Positions 57,005 through 64,000 of a stretch of 64,000 nt of DNA are shown in pieces. The notes under the pieces are model-generated. The model saw only the letters and a program-made list of their open reading frames with translations, made no database searches and was not told the DNA's origin. This DNA is from Maricaulis sp048270265 (GTDB lineage Bacteria; Pseudomonadota; Alphaproteobacteria; Caulobacterales; Maricaulaceae). The translations under genes and the position numbers were made by a program. Numbering within the stretch: position 1 is the stretch's first letter; the number at the start of each line of letters is the position of its first letter. The stretch covers positions 186,001-250,000 of the forward strand of contig NZ_JBLWTD010000001.1 in assembly GCF_048270265.1 (NCBI RefSeq), given 5' to 3'.

Positions 57005-57682
57005 ATGAGCCTGAAGAACCGCATAATGCTGGCGCTTGCGAGCTGTGTCCTGATCGGCGGCGCGGGGTGTACCCAGGATTTCGACCAGCCGGATTTTGTC
57101 CACGACGAGGGCCAGCCCTGGTGTGACGAGCTGGAGGCGGGCACGGGCTCGACCGATTGCGCCCTGCTGCTCGGCGAGGATCACCTCCTGTTTTTCGAGT
57201 ATGCACCGGCGGCCCGCGGCACACGCCTGATGGTCAATCTCAACACGCTCGAAGGCCAGGAAGTCCAGAGCTTCGGTCCGATCATCATTGACGGAGCCAT
57301 GGCCAGCCCGGCCCTGCGCGACATCAATGCTGATGAGCGCGAAGAGCTCTTCATCCCGATGATGACCGGCAATGTGAACACACTCTATTCGCTCTGGCAG
57401 CAGGATGATGAAGGCCTGTTTCACCGCGCTGGCGAAGTGTCGGGCTTTGATGTCGACGGGTTTGAGTTGCGGGGTGGTCTGATGATTACCCATTCGCGCG
57501 GCGATGCGGCGACCGCCTACGAGACTGCCAGCCGTCTGACCGTCGACGGGCTCGGAACCGTCTATGAGATGCTGATCGACTATGCCGCACGGGATTGCCG
57601 CCTGCTCGACCAGAGCGGTCTCGCAGCGATGCAGATGTCGGCAGCGGCGGTGATCGCGGCCTGCGAAAGCCGGGACTGGTGA
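57005..57682 (+). CDS. Lipoprotein of unknown function, copy 2 (suf-embedded)
   Basis: The product is 225 residues from ATG 57005, which has AGGGAGGGG just upstream. The lipobox is IGGAGC (lipidated C22). It mirrors copy 1: WCDELEAG (C40), TDCALLLG (C52), the segment DINADEREEL at the same place as DLDGDGTAEL, TGNVNTLYSLW, YETASRLT, RDCRL and the end ACESRDW. Thus four non-lipid cysteines are shared, while the metal-loop residues are eroded. The pair arose by tandem duplication inside the operon. sufC follows after 66 bp. Confidence 0.75.
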   Translation: MSLKNRIMLALASCVLIGGAGCTQDFDQPDFVHDEGQPWCDELEAGTGSTDCALLLGEDHLLFFEYAPAARGTRLMVNLNTLEGQEVQSFGPIIIDGAMASPALRDINADEREELFIPMMTGNVNTLYSLWQQDDEGLFHRAGEVSGFDVDGFELRGGLMITHSRGDAATAYETASRLTVDGLGTVYEMLIDYAARDCRLLDQSGLAAMQMSAAAVIAACESRDW

Positions 57683-57748
57683 GATTGTACACGAATTGAA
57701 TTTTGGCGAATTCCGCCATGCGACACTGATGATTGCAAGAGAGTAACA

Positions 57749-58513
<765 letters not shown>

Positions 58514-58515
58514 CC

Positions 58516-59544
58516 ATGGGCGTGATCAAACCTGTCGCGGCTGAAACCGCCCTGATCGACGCTCTCGACGGTGCGACCGGCTGGCTGGCGCAATTGCGCG
58601 AAGCCACCCGCACGCAGGGCCTGCCGACGCGCCGCAATGAAATGTGGAAATGGTCGGACCTGCGCCGCGCTGCCGGCGAGATTTCCGGTGCGGGCGCGAT
58701 CACCCTCAAGGGTGCCGCCAGCGACGTTTTGGAGCCCGCTGACGGCGAAACCGTCGATCTGGGCATCCATGCAAGCGCCGGGGCCAGCGCGGCTGCGCTG
58801 AAGCTCACCGTCAAATCCGGCCGCGCCGTGACCCTGGTCGAGCGCTATGGCTGCGATGCCGGCTCGCTCGGCAATATGCATCTCGACATCACGATCGAGG
58901 AGGGCGCTCGGCTGGAGCGCATCTGCATCCATGACGAGGCCGATCAGGGCATTCTGATCGCCTCTTCGAAGATCGATCTCGCACAGCACGCCAAGCTCAC
59001 CCAGATCGCACTCTCCTTCGGTGGCAAGCTGATCCGCAATGAGACCCACGTCATGCATGCCGGCGAGCACAGCGAAGCCAATCTACACGGCGTCTATCTG
59101 CTCAATGCGGGGCGCCATTTCGACTACACCACCTCGGTCCACCATACGGGGCCGGGCGGTGTCACCCGCCAGCTGGTGAAGGGCGCTGTTGCGGCCCATG
59201 CCCGCGGTGTCTTCCAGGGCAAGTTCAAGGTCGACCGCGCCGCCCAGCTCACCGATGCCAAGATGACCCATCGCGCCCTGATGCTCGATGACCGGGCCGA
59301 GATCGATGCCAAGCCCGAGCTGGAAATCTATGCCGACAATGTCCAGTGCGCCCATGGCAATGCCATCGGTACGCTCGACGAGACGGCGCTCTTCTACATG
59401 CGCCAGCGCGGCATCCCGCTGGTCCAGGCGCAGGCTTTGCTGATCGAGAGCTACCTCGCCGAACCGCTGGATTTCGTGACCGACGAGGCCCTGCGTGATG
59501 AATTGCGGGCACGGCTGCAGCAGCGTTTGAGGTCGATCTCATGA
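58516..59544 (+). CDS. sufD: Fe-S cluster assembly protein SufD
   Basis: SufD partners SufB in the SufBC2D complex. The 342-residue product has a variable N-terminal half with TRRNEMWKWSDLRRA and the conserved C-terminal beta-helix half with HARGVFQGKFKVDRAAQ, TDAKMTHRALML, PELEIYADNVQCAHGNAIG and FYMRQRGIPL. The histidine in the CAHG turn is the conserved cluster-site residue. It overlaps sufS by ATGA. Confidence 0.95.
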   Translation: MGVIKPVAAETALIDALDGATGWLAQLREATRTQGLPTRRNEMWKWSDLRRAAGEISGAGAITLKGAASDVLEPADGETVDLGIHASAGASAAALKLTVKSGRAVTLVERYGCDAGSLGNMHLDITIEEGARLERICIHDEADQGILIASSKIDLAQHAKLTQIALSFGGKLIRNETHVMHAGEHSEANLHGVYLLNAGRHFDYTTSVHHTGPGGVTRQLVKGAVAAHARGVFQGKFKVDRAAQLTDAKMTHRALMLDDRAEIDAKPELEIYADNVQCAHGNAIGTLDETALFYMRQRGIPLVQAQALLIESYLAEPLDFVTDEALRDELRARLQQRLRSIS

Positions 59545-60785
59545 CAGCTCAGCCCAAAACCGTGACCGCGCCGCTCAACATCCCGGCGATCCGCAATGAA
59601 TTCCCGATCCTGCAGCGCGAGATCAACGGGAAGCCGCTGGTCTATCTCGACAATGCGGCCTCTGCCCAGAAGCCGGAATTCGTCATTGAAAGCGTCGCCG
59701 GGGTTTACCGGAGCTATTACGCCAATGTGCATCGCGGCCTGCATACCCTGGCCAATGAATCGACCGAGGCGTTTGAGCTGGCGCGCGATGATGTGCGCCG
59801 TTTCATCAATGCCGCACGTACCGAAGAGATCGTTTTTACCCGTGGCTCGACCGAGGCGATCAATCTGGTCGCCCACTCTTTCGGCCAAGGCCTGAAGCCT
59901 GGCGATGAGATCATCATCAGCCGGATGGAGCATCACTCCAACATCGTGCCTTGGAGAATGTTGGCCGATGCCAAGGGGTTGACCCTGCGCTGGGCGGATG
60001 TGACGCCGGCCGGGGAGCTGAGTTATCCACAGTTGGCAGACATGGTTAACGCGAAGACCAAACTGATCGCGATCAGCCATATGTCCAATGTGCTCGGCAC
60101 CATCAACAATGCCCGGCGCATCATGGAAATCGCCCGCGCGGCCGGCGTGCCCGTCCTGTTCGACGGCTCGCAATCGGCGGTCCATATCCCCGTCGACATG
60201 CAGGAACTGGGCTGTGACTTCTTCGTCTTCACCGGCCACAAGCTCTACGGCCCGTCCGGCATTGGCGTGCTTTACGCCAGGGGCGACTGGCTTGAGCGTC
60301 TGCCACCCTTCATGGGTGGCGGCGAGATGATTGCCGATGTCTATGAGGACCGGCTGACCTTCGCCGACCCGCCGCACAAGTTCGAGGCCGGCACGCCGCC
60401 CATTGCCGATGCGATCGGTCTGGGCGCCGCGATCCGCTGGCTGGAACGCCATGACCGTGCTGCCATCATGGAGCATGAGCGTGCGCTAATGGATCGTGCC
60501 GTCACAGGCATGGCCGGGATCGAGGGTGTGCGCATTATCGGCACAGCCCAGGACAAGGGCGCCATCATCAGCTTTGCCATGGAGGGCGCGCATCCCCACG
60601 ATATCGCGCAAATCCTCGACAAGTATGGCGTCGCCATTCGTGCCGGGCATCATTGCGCCCAGCCGCTGATGCGTCATATGGGCGTCAACGCCACGGCGCG
60701 CGCCAGTTTTGCCATCTACAACACACTTGAAGAGGCCGATGCATTTGTCGACGCATTGAAAAAGGCCCGCGAGTTTCTCATCTAG
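59541..60785 (+). CDS. sufS: Cysteine desulfurase SufS (group II)
   Basis: The 414-residue product starts with IPAIRNEFPILQREINGKPLVYLDN, has FTRGSTEAINLVA and the PLP lysine in FTGHKLYGPSGIG. The active cysteine is in the short loop RAGHHCAQPLM, the mark of group II SufS, which needs SufE or SufU to accept sulfur. No sufE or sufU is visible in this operon. It is the second cysteine desulfurase of this operon. Confidence 0.96.
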   Translation: MTAQPKTVTAPLNIPAIRNEFPILQREINGKPLVYLDNAASAQKPEFVIESVAGVYRSYYANVHRGLHTLANESTEAFELARDDVRRFINAARTEEIVFTRGSTEAINLVAHSFGQGLKPGDEIIISRMEHHSNIVPWRMLADAKGLTLRWADVTPAGELSYPQLADMVNAKTKLIAISHMSNVLGTINNARRIMEIARAAGVPVLFDGSQSAVHIPVDMQELGCDFFVFTGHKLYGPSGIGVLYARGDWLERLPPFMGGGEMIADVYEDRLTFADPPHKFEAGTPPIADAIGLGAAIRWLERHDRAAIMEHERALMDRAVTGMAGIEGVRIIGTAQDKGAIISFAMEGAHPHDIAQILDKYGVAIRAGHHCAQPLMRHMGVNATARASFAIYNTLEEADAFVDALKKAREFLI

Positions 60786-60787
60786 GT

Positions 60788-61228
60788 ATGACCATGACCG
60801 ATAGCACCACACGAGACGTGATCGATCTTTCCGGATCGCCAGCCATGACAACCGACGCGCCGGCGGCCGCTGCGGAGCCTGTGGCGGATGCACCCAAGCC
60901 GGAACCGATACCGGTCGAGGAACTGGCGAAGATCACCGATGAGGTCATCGTCCAGCTCAAGACTGTCTATGATCCGGAAATACCGGTCGATATCTATGAG
61001 CTCGGCCTGATCTACAAGGTCGATCTGGAAGATGACCGCACGCTGAAGGTCGTGATGTCGCTTACCGCGCCCGGTTGCCCTGTGGCTGGCGAGATGCCTG
61101 GCTGGGTGCAGGAAGCGGTTCAGCGCGTCGAGGGCGTCAACAAGGCCGAGGTCGAGCTGACCTTCGACCCGCCATGGACTCCGGACCGCATGTCTGACGA
61201 GGCCCGCCTTTCCCTGAACATGTTTTGA
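60788..61228 (+). CDS. sufT: SUF-associated DUF59/MIP18 protein SufT
   Basis: The 146-residue product has a disordered Ala/Pro-rich N-terminus (about 1-45) and a MIP18/DUF59 domain with VYDPEIPVDIYELGLIYKV and the hyper-reactive cysteine in SLTAPGCPVAGEMP, ending FDPPWTPDRMSDEARLSL. SufT is needed for Fe-S protein maturation in several bacteria. ATG 60788 or 60794 is the start. It lies 2 bp after sufS and overlaps the sufA frame. Confidence 0.93.
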   Translation: MTMTDSTTRDVIDLSGSPAMTTDAPAAAAEPVADAPKPEPIPVEELAKITDEVIVQLKTVYDPEIPVDIYELGLIYKVDLEDDRTLKVVMSLTAPGCPVAGEMPGWVQEAVQRVEGVNKAEVELTFDPPWTPDRMSDEARLSLNMF

Positions 61229-61245
61229 CGGACGGAAAACCGATT

Positions 61246-61605
61246 ATGGCAAGACGTGAAAGACCCAAGGCCGTCACCCTGTCCGAAGCGGCAGCGCAGC
61301 GGGTCAAATCCATCATGGCCCAGCGTGGCGCGGGCTTTCTGCGCGTTGGCGTCAAGAATGGCGGCTGTGCCGGCATGGAATACGTGATGGACTATGTCGC
61401 GGCACCCGAGCCGCTCGACGAGCGTGTCGAGGACAAGGGCGTGGAAATCGTGCTCGAATCCAAGGCTTTGCTCTTCCTGCTCGGCACCGAGCTCGATTAC
61501 GAGACCACGGCGCTCCACTCCAAATTCGTCTTCCGCAATCCCAACCAGACCGATGCCTGCGGCTGCGGCGAGAGCGTCACCATTGTACCGGTGCGCGAGC
61601 ACTGA
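61246..61605 (+). CDS. sufA: A-type Fe-S carrier SufA/IscA
   Basis: The product is 119 residues from ATG 61246 (GACGGA about 9 nt upstream); a TTG at 61225 inside sufT would add seven. The three conserved cysteines are in NGGCAGMEY and in DACGCGES near the C-terminus, with VTLSEAAAQRVKSIM at the N-terminus. A-type carriers deliver clusters to apoproteins. It belongs to the suf operon. Confidence 0.93.
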   Translation: MARRERPKAVTLSEAAAQRVKSIMAQRGAGFLRVGVKNGGCAGMEYVMDYVAAPEPLDERVEDKGVEIVLESKALLFLLGTELDYETTALHSKFVFRNPNQTDACGCGESVTIVPVREH

Positions 61606-61607
61606 GC

Positions 61608-62195
61608 ATGATGCAGCTGATCTATTCGCCAACCTCGCCCTATGCCCGCAAATGCCGGATCCTGGTGCGGGAACTGGCCCTGCAGCACGTTGTCACCGAG
61701 ATCGCCGACAATCCGTTCGAGGATTCCGCGACGCTGTTGCAGGCCAATCCGCTCGGACGCGTGCCGTGCCTGGTGCTCGATGACGGTCAGGCCCTGACCG
61801 AGAGCGGCCTGATCAGTGCCTGGCTCAATGACCGCGCCGCAACGCCATGGTCCTCCGGATGGGATGACCGCCGTCTTGAGGCGCTCGGCAGCGGACTGCT
61901 CGATCTGGCCGTGGCGCGGCGTGTCGAGATGGTGCGCGACGAGGCGATCTACAGCAGCTTCTGGCTCGGCCGGCGTGAGCGCGGAATCCTGCGGACGCTC
62001 GACGAGCTGGAGCGCGAATGTGCGACACCTGTTGAGCCGCTCAGCCTTGGCGGTCTGACGATTGCCCTGGCGGTTGATTATCTCGATTTCCGCTTTCCCG
62101 AGTGCGAATGGCGCCAGCAAAGGCCGGGGCTGGCGGCGCTGCATGGGGCCTGGGCCGGGCGGGCGAGTTTCGCCGCGACAGCACCGCCGCTCTGA
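61608..62195 (+). CDS. Glutathione S-transferase-family protein
   Basis: The 195-residue product has a thioredoxin-like N-terminal domain beginning MQLIYSPTSPYARKCRILVREL, with the usual Ser-Pro-Tyr-Ala-Arg-Lys motif and NPLGRVPCLVLDDG with the cis-proline, then an all-helical C-terminal domain. The family includes YibF-like GSTs. It is the last gene of the suf transcript, two bp after sufA, and its TGA stop is the first three bases of the terminator stem. Confidence 0.88.
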   Translation: MMQLIYSPTSPYARKCRILVRELALQHVVTEIADNPFEDSATLLQANPLGRVPCLVLDDGQALTESGLISAWLNDRAATPWSSGWDDRRLEALGSGLLDLAVARRVEMVRDEAIYSSFWLGRRERGILRTLDELERECATPVEPLSLGGLTIALAVDYLDFRFPECEWRQQRPGLAALHGAWAGRASFAATAPPL

Positions 62196-62237
62196 CATGA
62201 AAACGCCGCCCCGAAAGGAGGCGGCGTTTTCATGTCA
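62193..62237. terminator. Perfect 18-bp inverted-repeat terminator shared by two operons
   Basis: Arms TGACATGAAAACGCCGCC (62193-62210) and its exact complement (62220-62237) flank a 9-nt loop. The A4 and T4 runs within the arms give a T-tract on both strands, so it terminates both the suf operon and the convergent diguanylate cyclase gene. The left arm includes the GST stop codon. Confidence 0.9.
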
Positions 62238-62257
62238 AAGGGATCGATGAGCCTGGA

Positions 62258-63313
62258 TCAGGCCGCGTCGCGTCCAAGCTGGCTGGTCGCGCCATCCGTA
62301 GTGGTGCGATTGCGGCCTTCTGTCTTGGAGCGATAGAGATGCGTGTCGGCCCGCTCGATCAGCGCCTCGATCGACTCGCTTCCCTGGAAGGTCGCGATCC
62401 CCATCGAGATGGTGATATTGCCCAGATCCTCATTGGTGGATTTGCGCAGCAATTTCTTGGATTCGACCGTGCGGCGGATTTTCTCCGCAATTGCGAGGGC
62501 CTCTTCCGGCGTTGCGCCTGGCATCACGATGCCGAATTCCTCGCCGCCATAGCGTGCCACAACATGCGATTCCGGAGCATGACGGGTCAGGCAGCCAGCA
62601 ACGAAGCGGATGATCTGGTCACCGGTCTGGTGACCCCAGGTGTCATTGAAGCGTTTGAAGAAGTCGATATCGCACAGGACCAGGCTCAGGGGCGTGCCCG
62701 TGGTATCGGCTTCGCGGCGCGCCTTGCGCAGGCTCTCATCGAAGCGTTTGCGATTGGCAATGCCGGTGAGGGCATCGGTCATCGCTTCTTCACGCACCCG
62801 CTCGAGATTGTCGCGCAGCTGGGTGACCTCTTTCGAGGTCGCCTGCAATTTGTTTTCGAGATCATGGCTGCGGCGCTGCATTTTCGCGGTCGCCGAGACA
62901 AGCGATTCGACGAGCTTCTTGATGCCCGGATCGCTGACGGCCTCGCCCAGTTGTGATGTCGCACCGGCGAGGGTCTCGCCATAGGCCAGCGTGTCGGCTT
63001 CGGCAGCGCGCAGGCTTTCCTGCACATTGCCCAGCTCGCGGCTCATCATGCCGCCACTTTCCAGGATTGCGTCCTGGATGGCACGCCACTGGAAATACTG
63101 ATCGAACAGATCGGAACTGATCTCGGGTGTGAATGTATCGCCGGCTTCGATATGAGCTCGAACCGACTCACACAGCTCGGGATTGGTGTCGCTGGCGAAA
63201 CTGATCCAGACGGCGTAATTTTCTGGGGTCGGCGGAACATCAAATTGCTCCATGAGGTCCAGCGCTTTCAGCGCGAACTCTCTGCCGTCCTTACCCAATA
63301 AACGTCCGTTCAC
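62258..63313 (-). CDS. Diguanylate cyclase (GGDEF) without obvious I-site
   Basis: The product is 351 residues from GTG 63313, which has AAGGG five nt upstream; the longer frame to 63454 lacks SD support. An N-terminal helical domain (about 10-80: FALKALDLMEQFDVPPTPENYAVW) is a known alphaproteobacterial GGDEF companion. A coiled coil (about 125-180) links to the cyclase domain with DALTGIANRKRFDE, CDIDFFKRFNDTWGH and RYGGEEFGIVMP. The position five residues before GGEEF carries PESH rather than RxxD, so product inhibition is not expected. A GGCCCC hairpin lies in the leader at 63333-63356. Confidence 0.92.
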   Translation of the reverse strand: MNGRLLGKDGREFALKALDLMEQFDVPPTPENYAVWISFASDTNPELCESVRAHIEAGDTFTPEISSDLFDQYFQWRAIQDAILESGGMMSRELGNVQESLRAAEADTLAYGETLAGATSQLGEAVSDPGIKKLVESLVSATAKMQRRSHDLENKLQATSKEVTQLRDNLERVREEAMTDALTGIANRKRFDESLRKARREADTTGTPLSLVLCDIDFFKRFNDTWGHQTGDQIIRFVAGCLTRHAPESHVVARYGGEEFGIVMPGATPEEALAIAEKIRRTVESKKLLRKSTNEDLGNITISMGIATFQGSESIEALIERADTHLYRSKTEGRNRTTTDGATSQLGRDAA

Positions 63314-63468
63314 GAGAGACCCTTCCCTGTCGAGGCCCCGAGTGTCCCTGGGGCCTTTCAAGCAAGCTAGCCGTGAAAGGAAAAGAAGAGGTAAAAATCG
63401 CTCATATTGTATGATTAACAGATCGTGCAGGCCGAAAACGGCCCGCCCGATCACCTCATACGCCGGCG

Positions 63469-64000
63469 TCAGCCCTGGGTCTGCATGAACCCCGGCACGT
63501 GTTCGCCAAAGCCGACGACATCACGGTCCTGGCCTTCGCCCTGGCCGCGGCGCGAGCCGGATTTGCGTTCGCCCGAACGGCTGTTGCGGGACGGTGCGGC
63601 CTTTGCCGGACGTGTCTCGTGCGGTTCGCCCGGCTTAACGGGGCCTTGCTCCGTGGCTGGTGCGGCATCGGCCTTCGGGGCACTCGCCGCCGGAGCTTCA
63701 GCTTTTGCTGCCGGAGCAGGGGGCTTTGCAGGCGTGTCTGCCACGGGAGCCGCTGCGGCTTCCGGCTTGGGCTCGCGGGGCTTGCGGGTCGAGCGACGAC
63801 CGCGCGGCGTGCGCGGTGCGCTGGTCTCTTCGGCAGCCTCGGGGGCGGCGGCGGGCACTTCGCCCGCAGGCGCAACACTCGCGGCCGGCGCGGCTGCTTC
63901 AGCAGCCGGGCTGGCAGGCGCAGCGCCGGGCGCTGGCAGATCGGGGATGTCCTGGCGCGTCAGCTTGAGGATGGCGGCAAGGTTCTTCTCATCGCCCGGG
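63469..64000 (-). CDS. C-terminal part of a probable DEAD-box RNA helicase (truncated by window edge)
   Basis: The frame runs off the window at 64000. The first visible residues, GDEKNLAAILKLTRQDIPDLP, resemble the end of the helicase core of RhlE-type DEAD-box proteins just after motif VI (typical pattern DE..L..IEKLT...IP); this is the only evidence for the identity. The remaining 150 residues are disordered: Ala/Pro-rich, then basic with RGRRSTRKPREPK, RSGERKSGSRRGQGEG and ending VPGFMQTQG. The disordered RG-rich tail fits RNA helicases. The stop at 63469-63471 is followed on the minus strand by a GGCCG-TTTT-CGGCC hairpin at about 63430-63443. Confidence 0.65.
   Translation of the reverse strand, partial: PGDEKNLAAILKLTRQDIPDLPAPGAAPASPAAEAAAPAASVAPAGEVPAAAPEAAEETSAPRTPRGRRSTRKPREPKPEAAAAPVADTPAKPPAPAAKAEAPAASAPKADAAPATEQGPVKPGEPHETRPAKAAPSRNSRSGERKSGSRRGQGEGQDRDVVGFGEHVPGFMQTQG

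Overview
The window is a compact, GC-rich alphaproteobacterial chromosome segment, most consistent with Caulobacterales or Maricaulales (a Maricaulis, Oceanicaulis or Hyphomonas-like stalked or marine bacterium). The evidence is the adjacent divK-pleD pair with Caulobacter-like residue numbering, a bactofilin coupled to an M23 peptidase, an NDUFA12/DUF2155 pair, a clpS-clpA pair, a zinc-finger DinB, an alphaproteobacterial LexA box (GTTC-N7-GTTC) and an Rrf2-led suf operon. Intergenic regions are short, convergent genes often overlap at their 3' ends, and many operon junctions are ATGA overlaps. A run of 10 Ns at 28920-28929 marks a draft-assembly gap. I see no rRNA, tRNA, CRISPR array, insertion sequence, prophage or recent island.

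Layout. 1-3.5 kb (minus): a pentapeptide-repeat secreted protein and a 988-residue protein that looks like a class II ribonucleotide reductase (NrdJ) stripped of its catalytic core. 3.7-7.6 kb: NDUFA12 homologue and DUF2155 protein, convergent with aroQ-accB-accC-aat. 7.6-14.6 kb: thiS-thiG, a potassium-channel-like protein with a zinc ribbon, a DsbA-like lipoprotein, mntP, a RidA protein, an alpha/beta hydrolase, and a ROK kinase-dinB operon with a perfect SOS box. 14.7-16.8 kb: divK-pleD and rpmG. 16.8-25.1 kb (minus): MFS transporter, rnr-Nudix, topA, and a D,D-carboxypeptidase with a SPOR domain. 25.2-30.9 kb (plus): phasin, clpS-clpA, assembly gap, recQ. 30.9-37.4 kb (minus): rne, an M48 protease with TPRs, a FemAB-like acyltransferase, a DUF2007-like protein and a HIT protein. 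37.8-42.9 kb (plus): cell-wall amidase, PBP1A and prfB with its programmed +1 frameshift. 43-46.1 kb (minus): bcp, DUF455, M23 peptidase, bactofilin. 46.2-52.9 kb: a YhdP/AsmA-like giant, tyrS, anmK and a hydrolase. 53.1-62.2 kb (plus): an iscR-led SUF operon of about 9 kb. 62.3-64 kb (minus): a diguanylate cyclase and the truncated end of a probable DEAD-box RNA helicase.

How genes work together. Several envelope functions cluster: amidase, PBP1A, DD-carboxypeptidase, M23/bactofilin, anmK for muropeptide recycling, and the AsmA-like protein. Aat, ClpS and ClpA form the bacterial N-degron route. DivK, PleD and the second GGDEF protein belong to cell-cycle and c-di-GMP signalling. The SUF operon carries its own regulator with a recognisable IscR-type operator, two different cysteine desulfurases, SufBCD, SufT, SufA and a GST-fold protein. 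Inserted between sufB and sufC are two tandemly duplicated, cysteine-conserving lipoproteins of unknown function.

The most novel-looking items are the catalytically stripped NrdJ paralogue, the lipoprotein pair inside the suf operon, and the placement of a ROK sugar kinase in front of dinB under an SOS box.
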